This document shows positions 18,637 to 28,699 of a stretch of 61,730 bases of DNA, piece by piece; position 1 is the stretch's first letter; each line of letters starts with the position of its first letter. The position numbers were made by a program, and so were the translations under genes. The notes beneath the pieces were generated by a model. It worked only from the letters and a program-made list of their open reading frames with translations, made no database searches and was not told the origin of the DNA. The DNA is from Candidatus Nomurabacteria bacterium (GTDB lineage: Bacteria; Patescibacteriota; Minisyncoccia; Phycocordibacterales; Phycocordibacteraceae), in contig CALRBA010000003.1 in the NCBI GenBank assembly GCA_943353835.1, positions 1 through 61,730 of the forward strand, given 5' to 3'.

Positions 18637-19881
18637 ATGAGTGCTATTAATTTTAAAATAGAACAGCGCGCGCTTGGTTACCGAGAGCGCGCGGGCACAT
18701 TGACGACGCCACATGGCATTATCCGTACGCCAGCCTTCGCCCCGGTGGGGACAAAGGCCTCGGTGAAGGGCATTTTGCCGGAACAACTTGTGAAGCTCGG
18801 TGCTGAAGTGGTGCTCGCGAACACCTACCATCTCTATCTGCAGCCTGGAGAAAACACAGTGAAAAATGCCGGCGGGCTGGGGAAATTTATGGGTTGGCAG
18901 GGCCCCACGATGACCGATTCGGGCGGTTTCCAAGTCTTCTCGCTTGGCGCTGCGTTCGGCAAAAAAATCTCAAAATTTACAAGGTTAAACCTTGTCGAAA
19001 ACAAGCCTGTAAATACGCCGTCAATTTACGATGAAGAAATAGCAAGTCAGCACGGTCAACTCGCAATAATAGATGATGAGGGAGTATCGTTCACTTCGCA
19101 CGTAGACGGCTCGCTTCACCGCTTCACGCCAGAGCGCTCGGTGGAGATTCAACACGCGCTCGGTGCCGACATCTTCTTCGCCTTTGACGAATGTACGGCG
19201 CCGACCGAGCCATACGAGTATCAGAAAGAGGCGATGGAGCGTACACATCGTTGGGCGGAACGTAGCTTGAAAACGCATCGGCAGAATATTGACGCGAACA
19301 AGAAGCAAGCGATTTTCGGTATCGCACAGGGAGGACAGTTTGACGACCTTCGTCGGCAGAGTGCTAAGGCTATTGCTGAAATGGGGTTTGACGGATTTGG
19401 ATTAGGAGGCTCGTTCAGCAAGAAATACGGCGATGATTCTCTCCAGTCGGCGCTCGCGATGTTGAAGGAGTTGCCAGAGAATATGCCAGTGCACGGCCTC
19501 GGCATTGGCGAGCCCTGCGACTTGCTCGCAGCTATTTCTGCAGGTGTAGACATCTTTGACTGTGTCGCCGCCACGCGCATCGGTCGCCACAGTTCTCTCT
19601 ATACGATGCGAGGCATCATTCACTTACGCAATGGAGAATATCGTAACGATTTTTCCCCGCTCGACCCCGAGCTAGCAATAGCAGGGACGGAGACCTTCAC
19701 GCGCGCCTATGTCTCGCATCTCGTGCGTTCGGGCGAAATGCTCGGGTCAATCATCGTTTCCATGCACAATGTCGGCTTTATTTTGCAACTCGTTGCCGGC
19801 GCGCGTCAAGCAATTCTTGATGGACGTTTTGACGACTATCGTGCAGACTTCGTTCGCGACTACTATCATGGCCAATTTTAA
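18637..19881 (+). CDS. tgt: tRNA-guanine(34) transglycosylase
   Basis: LTTPHGIIRTPAFAPVGTKASVKGI..VLANTYHLYLQPG..GPTMTDSGGFQVFSLG..FGIAQGGQFDDLRRQSA..MPVHGLGIGEP..DCVAATRIGRH. Confidence 0.95.
   Translation: MSAINFKIEQRALGYRERAGTLTTPHGIIRTPAFAPVGTKASVKGILPEQLVKLGAEVVLANTYHLYLQPGENTVKNAGGLGKFMGWQGPTMTDSGGFQVFSLGAAFGKKISKFTRLNLVENKPVNTPSIYDEEIASQHGQLAIIDDEGVSFTSHVDGSLHRFTPERSVEIQHALGADIFFAFDECTAPTEPYEYQKEAMERTHRWAERSLKTHRQNIDANKKQAIFGIAQGGQFDDLRRQSAKAIAEMGFDGFGLGGSFSKKYGDDSLQSALAMLKELPENMPVHGLGIGEPCDLLAAISAGVDIFDCVAATRIGRHSSLYTMRGIIHLRNGEYRNDFSPLDPELAIAGTETFTRAYVSHLVRSGEMLGSIIVSMHNVGFILQLVAGARQAILDGRFDDYRADFVRDYYHGQF
18975..19014. repeat. Degenerate ACAAGGT-family element in tgt
   Basis: atttacaaggttaaaccttgtcgaaaacaagcctgtaaat; outer arms imperfect, inner acaaggtt-a-aaccttgt perfect. 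Confidence 0.65.
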
Positions 19882-21904
19882 ATTACACCTCCCATTTCAG
19901 CCGGCGGGGGACCAGCCGGCTGCGATACAGAAACTTGAAGAAGGGCTCAAAAGAGGTCTGCGACATCAGACGCTCTTTGGTGTGACAGGCTCTGGCAAAA
20001 CTTTTACCGTCGCGAACGTCATCGCCAAGAATGATAAGGCGACGCTTGTCCTCGCGCACAACAAGACACTCGCGGCTCAGCTCGCACAGGAGTATCGTGA
20101 ATTTTTTCCCGAGAATGCGGTGCATTACTTCGTTTCGTACTACGACTATTATCAGCCGGAAGCATATATCGCGCACTCAGACACTTATATAGAGAAGGAG
20201 GCGATGATAAACGCGGAGATAGATAGACTTCGTCACGCCGCCACACAAGCATTATTGACTCGTAAAGATGTAATTATAGTCGCCTCGGTCTCTGCTATCT
20301 ACGGCCTCGGCTCGCCGGAGGAATATGAAAAGGTACATGTGAAGATAGAGAAGGGCGCGAGGGACGATCGAGCGGCGCTTATACGCAAGCTTGTCAATAT
20401 ATATTTTGAACGCACGAACGCAGACCTCAATCCCGGACAGTTTCGTGCTATCGGCAATTCTCTGGAGTTTATGCCAGTTAATGAGCGCGTTATCTACCGT
20501 GTCGTCTTCGTGGGCGACGAAGTCGCACATATAGAAAAACTTGACCCAGTATCGCGTGCAAAATTATTAGAACCAAAAAACGTTTTCGTATTTCCCGCGA
20601 AGCACTTCATCACGAATGAAGAAGAGCGACTACGCGCGATTGAAGATATTAAATTAGAACTTGAAGAACAGCTCGCGAAGTTTAAGAGAGAAGAAAAGCC
20701 GTTAGAAGCCGAGCGCCTGAAACGTCGCACACTTCACGACCTAGCGCTTATTCGCGAACTAGGCTACACAAGTGGGATAGAGAATTATTCCCGCCACTTT
20801 GACGGTCGTAAGCCTGGCGAGCCGCCATTCACACTCCTCTCCTATTTCCCGAAGAACTTTTTAACAATAATAGACGAGTCGCATGTCACCGTTCCGCAGA
20901 TAGGCGGGATGTATGCAGGTGATAAGTCGCGTAAAGATGTGCTCGTGGAGTACGGCTTCCGCCTCCCGTCAGCGCGCGACAATCGCCCGCTTCGCTTTGA
21001 AGAGTTTGAAGAGCGCGTGGGGCAAGTCTTGTACACGAGTGCGACGCCCGGGCCGTACGAGAAGGCCCATTCGGAACAAATTGTAGAACAAGTTATTCGC
21101 CCGACTGGTCTTATTGACCCCGAGCTCACGGTGCGCAGAGTTAGTGAGACGGGAGGGTACAAGGGACAGGTTGTAGATTTTATTGCTGAAGCAGAGATAG
21201 TGATTAAGCGCGGTGGCCGCGCGCTCGCAACAACACTGACAAAACAAATGGCAGAAGACTTGTCTTCGTTTCTTAAAGAAAAGGGAATCAAAGCAGAGTA
21301 TTTACATTCAGATATAAAAACAATTGAGCGCATTGATATTCTCACCAACTTCAGAAAGGGCGAGTTTGATATCCTCGTTGGCGTAAATCTGCTCCGCGAA
21401 GGGCTTGATTTGCCTGAAGTTGAATTGGTGGGAATTCTTGACGCTGACAAAGAAGGGTTCTTGCGTAGCGAGACCTCACTCATCCAGACTATCGGGCGCG
21501 CCGCGCGCAATGTCCTCGGCCGAGTCATCCTCTATGCCGACAATATGACTGGCTCACTTGACAAGGCGATAAGCGAGACGAATCGCCGCCGCGCGCTCCA
21601 AGAGGCGTACAACACGAAGCACGGCATCACCCCGATGACGATTAAAAAGGAGATTCACGACATCGCCGCCTCAATGCGCACCGAGCACCAGCGCACGGTC
21701 GACGAGCTCCTTGTCTTGGACACGCTTGCATACAAAAATGACCCCAAGGAGTTTATTAAAAGAAAGAGAGAAGAGATGTCAGAAGCAGTGGAGCAATTAG
21801 ACTTTGAAACCGCCGCGCTCATCCGCGATGAGATATATAAGCTAGAGGGCACGGGTCCCAAAGCTCGTAAACCCCGCACCCGTAAACCGCTTTCGGGTTC
21901 TTAA
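19868..21904 (+). CDS. uvrB: Excinuclease ABC subunit B
   Basis: [126 protein letters not shown] opens at 19709. Confidence 0.97.
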   Translation: MANFKLHLPFQPAGDQPAAIQKLEEGLKRGLRHQTLFGVTGSGKTFTVANVIAKNDKATLVLAHNKTLAAQLAQEYREFFPENAVHYFVSYYDYYQPEAYIAHSDTYIEKEAMINAEIDRLRHAATQALLTRKDVIIVASVSAIYGLGSPEEYEKVHVKIEKGARDDRAALIRKLVNIYFERTNADLNPGQFRAIGNSLEFMPVNERVIYRVVFVGDEVAHIEKLDPVSRAKLLEPKNVFVFPAKHFITNEEERLRAIEDIKLELEEQLAKFKREEKPLEAERLKRRTLHDLALIRELGYTSGIENYSRHFDGRKPGEPPFTLLSYFPKNFLTIIDESHVTVPQIGGMYAGDKSRKDVLVEYGFRLPSARDNRPLRFEEFEERVGQVLYTSATPGPYEKAHSEQIVEQVIRPTGLIDPELTVRRVSETGGYKGQVVDFIAEAEIVIKRGGRALATTLTKQMAEDLSSFLKEKGIKAEYLHSDIKTIERIDILTNFRKGEFDILVGVNLLREGLDLPEVELVGILDADKEGFLRSETSLIQTIGRAARNVLGRVILYADNMTGSLDKAISETNRRRALQEAYNTKHGITPMTIKKEIHDIAASMRTEHQRTVDELLVLDTLAYKNDPKEFIKRKREEMSEAVEQLDFETAALIRDEIYKLEGTGPKARKPRTRKPLSGS

Positions 21905-21963
21905 ATAGAGTGATATAGTTACACCGTACCTGCCCCGCCACGGGCAGGAAATTTACATAGAAA

Positions 21964-24669
21964 ATGAAGAAAACAACAGCTAAAGAAGAGCATAAACCCG
22001 CCTCGCCGAAGACGTCGAGTCGAGGCGGGCACAAACACGGGAGCGACTGGCTCACCGTGAAGGGTGCGCGCACCCATAATTTGAAAAATATTGATGTCGC
22101 GATGCCGCGCGGAGCGATGACGGTTATCACCGGCCTCTCTGGCTCTGGAAAGTCCTCACTCGCCTTCGATACTATATTTGCTGAAGGACAGCGTCGGTAC
22201 GTGGAGTCGCTCTCTGCCTATGCACGCCAATTCCTAAACCAAATGGCGAAGCCAGATGTTGATGAAATATCTGGTTTGTCGCCAGCCATTTCTATAGACC
22301 AGAAGAGTCGTTCTAACAATCCGCGTTCCACGGTCGCCACGGTTACCGAGATTTATGATTACCTGCGCGTGCTCTACGCGCGCGCGGGCCAGCCCTATTG
22401 TATCCATCATGATGTTCCCATCGTGCGGCTTTCTAAAGAAGAAATGATCAAACTTGTCTTTCAGCGAGTGGAGGCAGGGAGCATGAGCAGTGCGCATGGA
22501 CCTGAAGTACTCGGCGTAGCAGTTGATAAACGCATAGTCACTATCTACGCGCCGATGGTTGTTGGGCGGAAGGGCGAGTACTACCAGCTGCTCTATGATC
22601 TCTTGAGCAAAGGCTACGAGAAGGTGGTGGTAGATGGGAAAGTGCATTCGCTCCGCGAAAAGATAGTCATGGAGCGTAATAAACGTCATGACATTGATGC
22701 GGTTGTTGATTCTATTTTCGTTTCTGAATTCGCACGCTCTACGCAGAGTGCTCGCGAACGACTCTCCGAGGCGCTAGAACTTGCATTAAAGGAAGCTGGA
22801 GGACTGGTTAAGATTAAGCACGCCGACGGTACGACAGAAACACTTTCTTCTAAATTTATTTGTCCCGAAGATGGCGCGTCTTTCCCAGAAGTTGAGCCAC
22901 GGCTCTTCTCATTCAACTCGCCGTATGGCGCGTGCCCGGCCTGTCATGGGCTCGGGACCGAGTCGCTCTTCTCAGAAAAAGTGTGTCAAGTATGTAAAGG
23001 GAAACGACTTCGCCCTGAAGCATTGAGAGTTTACCTCAAAAGCACGAAGCACGAAGCACGAAGCACAAAATTCGAAAGCCCTCTCGGGGCAAGCATCGTG
23101 GATTTTACGAATATGTCTATACGAGATGCTAAAAACTTTATTGATGACATTGAATTGTCGGAGATGAAATACGATATCGCGATGCCGATTTTGAAAGAGA
23201 TAGACGCGAGACTAACATTTATGTTGAACGTCGGCTTGGATTATTTAACGCTGAATCGCTCAGCGGCGACACTCTCTGGAGGTGAAGCGCAGAGAATTAG
23301 GCTCGCGTCTCAGCTCGGGAGCGGGCTCACCGGCGCGCTCTATGTGCTCGACGAGCCGACGATAGGTCTGCACCAGCGCGATAATGCTCGGCTCATCAAG
23401 ACCCTTCTCATATTAAAAGAGCTCGGCAACACGATTATCGTCGTGGAGCATGACGAGGACACTATTTATTCTGCCGATTACCTAGTGGACATCGGGCCGG
23501 GCGCCGGTATCCATGGAGGAGAAGTTGTTGCTTCCGGATGGCTGGATGATTTGTTGACGACGAAAGAAAATGAAACAGGCTCTGTCACCCTTTCATATTT
23601 GCGTGGAGAAAAAGAAATTCCAATTCCCGAGGAGCGTCGCACAGGAGAGAGAGGATGGTTAAAAGTTCGTGGCGCGACACTGCACAATCTCGTGAATCAG
23701 AATATTGACGTCCCCTTGGGGAAACTCGTCTGCATTACGGGCGTCTCGGGAAGCGGGAAGTCAACATTCCTCTACGACATTCTGCACCGCAATATTTCGT
23801 CACGTTTTGCGCGCCGCGAGGTGAAGCTTGAATATATCGCATCGCTCACCGGCACCGAGTATGTCAGCCGCGCGGTTCTCATAGACCAATCGCCAATAGG
23901 GCGCACCCCGCGCTCTAATCCGGCGACGTACACAGGCGCTTTCACGCACATCCGCGACCTCTTCGCGGCGACTGCCGAGGCGCGCGCGAGAGGATGGAAG
24001 CCTGGGCGGTTCTCATTCAACGTCGCTGGCGGTCGCTGTGAGGCCTGTCAGGGCAACGGTTCTATCGCGGTAGAGATGCACTTTCTCCCGACCGTGTACG
24101 TCACATGTGATATCTGCATCGGTAAGCGTTTTATGAAAGAAACATTGGAAATTACTTTCCGCGGTAAGAATATTTACGAGGTGCTCCAGATGACGATAGA
24201 AGAAGCGGAAAAGTTTTTTGGAGACATTCCAGCTATCAATGATCGTCTCATGAGCTTGAATTCAACAGGACTTCAATATTTAACACTTGGTCAGAGCGCG
24301 ACGACACTCTCCGGCGGAGAAGCACAGCGCGTGAAGATCGCAAGTGAGCTCTATCGTTCTCAAACAATGAAAACCATTTATCTGCTTGATGAGCCGACTG
24401 TAGGTTTACATTATGAAGATGTGGTGAAGCTTATTGAGATTCTACAAGAACTGGTGCGTAGAGGTAACACAGTGGTTGTCATTGAACACAATCTGGATGT
24501 GATAAAGAGCTCTGATTATATTATTGACTTCGGTCCAGAGGGCGGAGAGGGTGGCGGGAAGGTTATCGCGAAGGGCACGCCGGAGGAAGTCGCCGAGACA
24601 GACGGTTCTTACACGGGCGAATATCTAGTTAAGGTGTTAAAACGCCATGAAAAAAAGCGAATTAAGTAA
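21964..24669 (+). CDS. uvrA: Excinuclease ABC subunit A
   Basis: [123 protein letters not shown]. Confidence 0.97.
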   Translation: MKKTTAKEEHKPASPKTSSRGGHKHGSDWLTVKGARTHNLKNIDVAMPRGAMTVITGLSGSGKSSLAFDTIFAEGQRRYVESLSAYARQFLNQMAKPDVDEISGLSPAISIDQKSRSNNPRSTVATVTEIYDYLRVLYARAGQPYCIHHDVPIVRLSKEEMIKLVFQRVEAGSMSSAHGPEVLGVAVDKRIVTIYAPMVVGRKGEYYQLLYDLLSKGYEKVVVDGKVHSLREKIVMERNKRHDIDAVVDSIFVSEFARSTQSARERLSEALELALKEAGGLVKIKHADGTTETLSSKFICPEDGASFPEVEPRLFSFNSPYGACPACHGLGTESLFSEKVCQVCKGKRLRPEALRVYLKSTKHEARSTKFESPLGASIVDFTNMSIRDAKNFIDDIELSEMKYDIAMPILKEIDARLTFMLNVGLDYLTLNRSAATLSGGEAQRIRLASQLGSGLTGALYVLDEPTIGLHQRDNARLIKTLLILKELGNTIIVVEHDEDTIYSADYLVDIGPGAGIHGGEVVASGWLDDLLTTKENETGSVTLSYLRGEKEIPIPEERRTGERGWLKVRGATLHNLVNQNIDVPLGKLVCITGVSGSGKSTFLYDILHRNISSRFARREVKLEYIASLTGTEYVSRAVLIDQSPIGRTPRSNPATYTGAFTHIRDLFAATAEARARGWKPGRFSFNVAGGRCEACQGNGSIAVEMHFLPTVYVTCDICIGKRFMKETLEITFRGKNIYEVLQMTIEEAEKFFGDIPAINDRLMSLNSTGLQYLTLGQSATTLSGGEAQRVKIASELYRSQTMKTIYLLDEPTVGLHYEDVVKLIEILQELVRRGNTVVVIEHNLDVIKSSDYIIDFGPEGGEGGGKVIAKGTPEEVAETDGSYTGEYLVKVLKRHEKKRIK
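23041..23066. repeat. 7-bp tandem repeat inside uvrA
   Basis: (agcacga)x3 + agcac, translated [10 protein letters not shown]. Confidence 0.85.
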
Positions 24670-25978
24670 ATTCAATCTGCCGGATGTACCTGGGGTGTAT
24701 CTCTTTAAGAAAGGGAGGAAGGTGTTGTATGTGGGTAAGGCAACGTCGCTACGCGACCGAGTACGCTCCTACTTTGATGATGATTTGATCGCGACACGCG
24801 GCCCGCGTATCGTGGATATGGTGACGAAGTCCGATAGGGTCGCGCACGAGCCGACGCCGACTGTGCTAGAGGCACTCGTGCGCGAAGCGGCGCTCATTAA
24901 GAAATATCTGCCGAAGGCGAATGTGGACGGGAAGGACGATAAGACTTTTCTTTATGCAGTAATAACTAAAGAAAATATTCCGCGCGTGCTTGTCGTGCGC
25001 GGGAAGGATATTAATTTTAAACAGCTTACGGCTAACAGCTTGCAGCTGACAGGGCCTGTTCGCAACCAGCAAACTGCCACCTGCAAGCTGCGAGCGATAT
25101 ACGGACCGTTTCCTTCAGGCGCGCAGTTAAAAGAGGGTTTGCGTCTCGTACGGCGCATTTTTCCGTTCTTTGATACGGCGAAGCCGGTTGTAGCAACGGG
25201 TAAACATCATCAGGCAAAAATAGAATTTAACAGTCAGATTAATCAATATCCGCGAAGTTCCATATTCGCGCCTATAGGCCAGAATATGGAACAACTGAAA
25301 ATGTATCGGAAATCAATACGAAAGGTAATGCTATTTCTTTCAGGACGCGGTAAAGAGTTGCGACGGAGACTTGAAAAGGAAATGCGCGAGGCCGCGCTAG
25401 AAGAGCGGTTTGAAGATGCAGCCGAAACGCGTCGCGAGCTCTTCGCGCTGGACCATATTCAAGACGTCGCGCTCATTAAGGACGAAAATCTTGCGCAACA
25501 AGGTTCGACCTTAAATCCGAATTCCCAAGGCCGAACCTTGTTGCGCATTGAGGCGTATGATACGGCGCATCTCTCTGGGACGAACGCAATTGGCGTGATG
25601 ACGGTTGTCGTAGACGGCGCGCCGGTAAAGAAAGAATACAGAACGTTTCGTATCAGGGGTGTGAAGAAGAATGATGATATCGCGTCGTTAAAAGAAATTC
25701 TCTCACGCCGACTAAATCATCAAGAGTGGCAGTTCCCGAAGGTGATAGTAGTAGACGGCGGTAAGACGCAAAAGAAGGCGGCCGAGAGTGTACTTAAAGA
25801 AGTTGGAGTTATCATTCCTGTTGTCGCCGTTGTAAAAGACGAACGTCACCGCCCGCGCGAAGTCATCGGCGCGCGTTCCGCTGGCATTTCCGAGATGGAC
25901 GCCGTCCTCGCCAACTCCGAGGCGCACCGCTTCTCCCTCGCGCAACACCGTCGTGCCCGTTCTCGTTTGGTATACTGA
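24647..25978 (+). CDS. uvrC: Excinuclease ABC subunit C
   Basis: LPDVPGVYLFKKGRKVLYVGKATSLRDRVRSYF (GIY-YIG) .. RIEAYDTAHLSGTNAIGVMTVVVDG..KVIVVDGGKTQKKAA. Confidence 0.93.
   Translation: MKKSELSKFNLPDVPGVYLFKKGRKVLYVGKATSLRDRVRSYFDDDLIATRGPRIVDMVTKSDRVAHEPTPTVLEALVREAALIKKYLPKANVDGKDDKTFLYAVITKENIPRVLVVRGKDINFKQLTANSLQLTGPVRNQQTATCKLRAIYGPFPSGAQLKEGLRLVRRIFPFFDTAKPVVATGKHHQAKIEFNSQINQYPRSSIFAPIGQNMEQLKMYRKSIRKVMLFLSGRGKELRRRLEKEMREAALEERFEDAAETRRELFALDHIQDVALIKDENLAQQGSTLNPNSQGRTLLRIEAYDTAHLSGTNAIGVMTVVVDGAPVKKEYRTFRIRGVKKNDDIASLKEILSRRLNHQEWQFPKVIVVDGGKTQKKAAESVLKEVGVIIPVVAVVKDERHRPREVIGARSAGISEMDAVLANSEAHRFSLAQHRRARSRLVY
25492..25547. repeat. Palindromic element, ACAAGGT family, in uvrC
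   Basis: tgcgcaacaaggttcgacctt aaatccgaattccc aaggccgaaccttgttgcgca; 20/21 arm pairs; loop reverse complement gggaattcggattt resembles the copy 3 loop. Confidence 0.95.
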
Positions 25979-25983
25979 AACGC

Positions 25984-26946
25984 ATGCAAACCGTTGTTGG
26001 GGTACTGCGAGGCGGGCCTAGTCGCGAGCACGAGGTATCGCTTAAGTCCGGCGCCGCTATCCTTGCGAATCTGTCCGAGGAGCGTTACACCGCGCGCGAC
26101 ATTTATATAGATAGAAATGGAGTCTGGCATGACCGAGGCAGAGCAACTTCGCCTGAACGTATATTGCGTCAGACCGACGTTGTTCTAATTGGTCTGCACG
26201 GTGAATATGGTGAGGATGGAGAAGTACAAAAGCTTCTTGAGCGTTTCGGCGTCCCATATGCCGGCGCCGACTCATTTGGTTCCTATCTCGCGATGCATAA
26301 AATTATGTCCAAAGCGCGGGCGAAGGAGGAAGGACTACTCACACCAGAATCGCGTTTCATTGAACGCGTCGAAGACAGCGAGACTGTGGCAAGTGAGGTG
26401 GTCCGTGCCTTTCATCAGCCGGTCGTGGTGAAGCCAGTCGGTTGGGGCTCCTCGGTCGGTGTTTCTATAGTGGGAGGATACGCACCGGTGCTCTCTGCAG
26501 TTAAAAAACTTTTCTCTGATGGCGCGCCGAGCGTCATTGTTGAAGAATATATTCGTGGAAAGGAGGCGACAGTTGGAGTGGTGGAAGGACTGCGTGGCGA
26601 GAAATTCTACTCGCTACCGCCAGTTGAAATCATTCCTCCTAACGGCGATTTTTTTAATTACACAAATAAGTATGATGGGACTACCCAGGAGATTGTCCCG
26701 GGCAATTTCTCCCGCGTCGTTTCTGAAGAGCTCCAGAGGGTGACGAAGGTAATGCATCGTGCGCTTGGCCTGCGCCACTACTCGCGGAGCGATTTTATTG
26801 TTGCGCCAAAGGGTATTTATTATTTGGAGACCAATACATTACCTGGTCTCACGCATGAATCGCTCCTGCCGAAGTCCCTCGCCGCAGTCGGCGTCAGCTT
26901 CCGCGACTTCCTCACGCATCTGGTCAATCTCGCGCTCTCGCGCTAA
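25984..26946 (+). CDS. ddl: D-alanine--D-alanine ligase
   Basis: VVGVLRGGPSREHEVSLKSGAAIL..IGLHGEYGEDGEVQKLLERFGVPYAGADSFGSYLAMHKIMSK..VVKPVGWGSSVGVSIV..YLETNTLPGLTHESLLPKS. Confidence 0.95.
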   Translation: MQTVVGVLRGGPSREHEVSLKSGAAILANLSEERYTARDIYIDRNGVWHDRGRATSPERILRQTDVVLIGLHGEYGEDGEVQKLLERFGVPYAGADSFGSYLAMHKIMSKARAKEEGLLTPESRFIERVEDSETVASEVVRAFHQPVVVKPVGWGSSVGVSIVGGYAPVLSAVKKLFSDGAPSVIVEEYIRGKEATVGVVEGLRGEKFYSLPPVEIIPPNGDFFNYTNKYDGTTQEIVPGNFSRVVSEELQRVTKVMHRALGLRHYSRSDFIVAPKGIYYLETNTLPGLTHESLLPKSLAAVGVSFRDFLTHLVNLALSR

Positions 26947-27035
26947 AGTATTCAGACGGGCCCATATGTAGGCATATGAGCCCTCGTTCGGAGAGAAAGA
27001 ATAATTGAAGACACTTATTATTTCTTCCTCTCTTC

Positions 27036-27108
27036 GGGCCCATAGCTCAATTGGTAGAGCGCCTCATTTGCAATGAGGAGGTAGCCGGTTCGAAACCGGC
27101 TGGGTCCA
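27036..27108 (+). tRNA. tRNA-Ala(TGC)
   Basis: gggcccatagctcaattggtagagcgcctcatTTGCaatgaggaggtagccggttcgaaaccggctgggtcca; all arms pair. Confidence 0.95.
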
Positions 27109-27133
27109 CTCATATGATATTCTTCTTTAGTTC

Positions 27134-27207
27134 GCGCTCTTAGCTCAGTTGGTTAGAGCGTCCGCCTCACACGCGGAAGGTCGCAAGTTCGAATCTTGCA
27201 GAGCGCA
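27134..27207 (+). tRNA. tRNA-Val(CAC)
   Basis: gcgctcttagctcagttggttagagcgtccgcctCACacgcggaaggtcgcaagttcgaatcttgcagagcgca; acceptor gcgctct/agagcgc. Confidence 0.94.
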
Positions 27208-27226
27208 CCCGGGAGATGCCCTGTGT

Positions 27227-27297
27227 CGGGCCGGAGTATGCCGGTAGTACGCACGATTCGGGTTCGTGCAGACCGGGTTCGATTCCCGGCGGCCCGA
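27227..27297 (+). tRNA. tRNA-Pro(CGG), atypical D-arm
   Basis: Acceptor cgggccg/cggcccg, anticodon stem cacga/tcgtg with loop ttCGGgt, T-arm ccggg ttcgatt cccgg; D-arm gtat/gtac and no T at position 8. Confidence 0.75.
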
Positions 27298-27330
27298 CTG
27301 AATATCGTTATGTTAAACTCGTCCAAGCTT

Positions 27331-27482
27331 GGGCCATTAGCTCATCTGGTAAGCCCTTCAGGCTTTCTCCGTCGTCGCTCCGCTTAAATAAATGTGAAGA
27401 CGCATTTATTCAGCTACGCTTCTAGTAGTAGAGAGCGTCATTCGCATTGACGAGGTAAGCGGTTCAAGTCCGCTATGGTCCA
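27331..27482 (+). tRNA. tRNA-Ala(CGC) interrupted by ~81 nt in the D-loop (27352..27432)
   Basis: Joining 27331-27351 to 27433-27482 gives GGGCCATTAGCTCATCTGGTA/GAGCGTCATTCGCATTGACGAGGTAAGCGGTTCAAGTCCGCTATGGTCCA, a complete cloverleaf aligning to the upstream tRNA-Ala(TGC). Confidence 0.75.
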
Positions 27483-27530
27483 CAAAATCAAAAACTCGTC
27501 CGCAGTCTGGCGGACGAGTTTTTGATTTTG
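27483..27530. terminator. Bidirectional terminator
   Basis: 21-bp perfect stem caaaatcaaaaactcgtccgc / gcggacgagtttttgattttg with 6-nt loop, between the tRNA cluster and the convergent SWIB gene. Confidence 0.8.
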
Positions 27531-27543
27531 TATAATGAACTCT

Positions 27544-27795
27544 TTATTTCATATGTGCCGAGACGAGCTTCGTCATCTCAAACATCGTGACCTCGCCCTT
27601 ACCTCCGAAGATAGCCTTCAGCTTCTCATCCGCGAGGATATTCCTCTTGTTTGCCGGATTCTGAAGGTTGTTCTTCTTAATGTATACCCAAAGCTGCTTA
27701 ACCACCTCCGTTCTCGGCATCGGACTCTTCCCGACGACTGCCTCCAGTTCAGGAGACAGATTGAGCGGTTTTGATAAAGCTGAATTTATTGCCAT
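27544..27795 (-). CDS. SWIB/MDM2 domain protein (likely start 27795)
   Basis: MAINSALSKPLNLSPELEAVVGKSPMPRTEVVKQLWVYIKKNNLQNPANKRNILADEKLKAIFGGKGEVTMFEMTKLVSAHMK; whole SWIB domain. Confidence 0.9.
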   Translation of the reverse strand: MAINSALSKPLNLSPELEAVVGKSPMPRTEVVKQLWVYIKKNNLQNPANKRNILADEKLKAIFGGKGEVTMFEMTKLVSAHMK

Positions 27796-27884
27796 AATGA
27801 ATGTAATTGTATTAATTCTAAGTGACCCGTTCATTATACCACTATATTGGTATTGCAACACCGTCCGATGGTATAATGTAGAGT

Positions 27885-28115
27885 ATGTCATTCCAGAGTT
27901 TTCTTCTTAATCAATATGCCAAGTGGAAGATGAAGGACGTTCCCAAGGAACAGCGCGAGCAGATGACCGCGCTCGTAACTAAAGACCCTCAGCTTTTTAA
28001 AAAAATCGGCGAGGAGATTGAACGGCGTAAGAAAGGCGGAGAGAGCGAGATTAAGGCGTCTATGGAGGTGATGAAGAAATATCGTACGGAACTGTCTGCA
28101 CTTATGCAAAAATAA
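27885..28115 (+). CDS. Small hypothetical protein
   Basis: TATAAT 7 nt upstream of ATG; MSFQSFLLNQYAKWKMKDVPKEQREQMTALVTKDPQLFKKIGEEI. Confidence 0.6.
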   Translation: MSFQSFLLNQYAKWKMKDVPKEQREQMTALVTKDPQLFKKIGEEIERRKKGGESEIKASMEVMKKYRTELSALMQK

Positions 28116-28120
28116 ATAAT

Positions 28121-28678
28121 ATGGATACACTCGTTTCACTTCTCGTATTCTTTCAGGCGCTCGGCGCGTCTGTGGGCGCGTTACTATCTATCTGGAGCGA
28201 GTTCGTATATATCCGAGCCATGCGCGACGGACGGATTGATGTCGCAGAAACAGCTCATATGAAGATAATGGCGAATGGTCTTCGTTTCGGCATGACTATT
28301 ATGCTACTCGCTTCTCTCGGTCTCGTGATTGTCTCTTATGTATTACGCGATACTCTTCAGCCGACGCTCTCCGCCGGTTACTGGATATTCATCATGTTCG
28401 CACTTCTGATTATCAGTATTTCCTGGGCACTCTCACGAAGACGAATCTCCTTTGCTCTTGGTTCAGCAACGGTCTTTACCGCATGGTGGTTTCTCGCGTA
28501 TCTCACTCTCGGTTGGCTCTATCCGCTCTCATTCGGCTCCGCTGTCGCATTTCTAATCGTCGCTACTGCAGTCATATATGCCATCCTTCATTACGCCAGA
28601 ATGCTCGCCGTGCATACTCGCATCAACTCTCGACAGAGTGACGATGCGTCAGATGGTGCATCGCTTGCGCAGAAGTAG
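28121..28678 (+). CDS. Multi-pass membrane protein
   Basis: Several hydrophobic segments (FGMTIMLLASLGLVIVSYVL, YWIFIMFALLIISISWAL). Confidence 0.65.
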   Translation: MDTLVSLLVFFQALGASVGALLSIWSEFVYIRAMRDGRIDVAETAHMKIMANGLRFGMTIMLLASLGLVIVSYVLRDTLQPTLSAGYWIFIMFALLIISISWALSRRRISFALGSATVFTAWWFLAYLTLGWLYPLSFGSAVAFLIVATAVIYAILHYARMLAVHTRINSRQSDDASDGASLAQK

Positions 28679-28699
28679 AACTAACCATAATGTGCTTGT

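Noticed and set aside
20842-21528. 228-aa minus-strand ORF opposite uvrB
   Set aside because: Antisense shadow of UvrB conserved motifs; no independent coding evidence.
23041-23066. Tandem agcacga repeat considered as a CRISPR-like or VNTR array
   Set aside because: Only 3.7 units of 7 bp, no spacers, and in frame inside uvrA; treated as a coding microsatellite/repeat motif.
27036-27482. tRNA cluster as an integration hotspot
   Set aside because: No integrase or duplicated tRNA 3' ends next to these tRNAs; only the D-loop insertion stands out.
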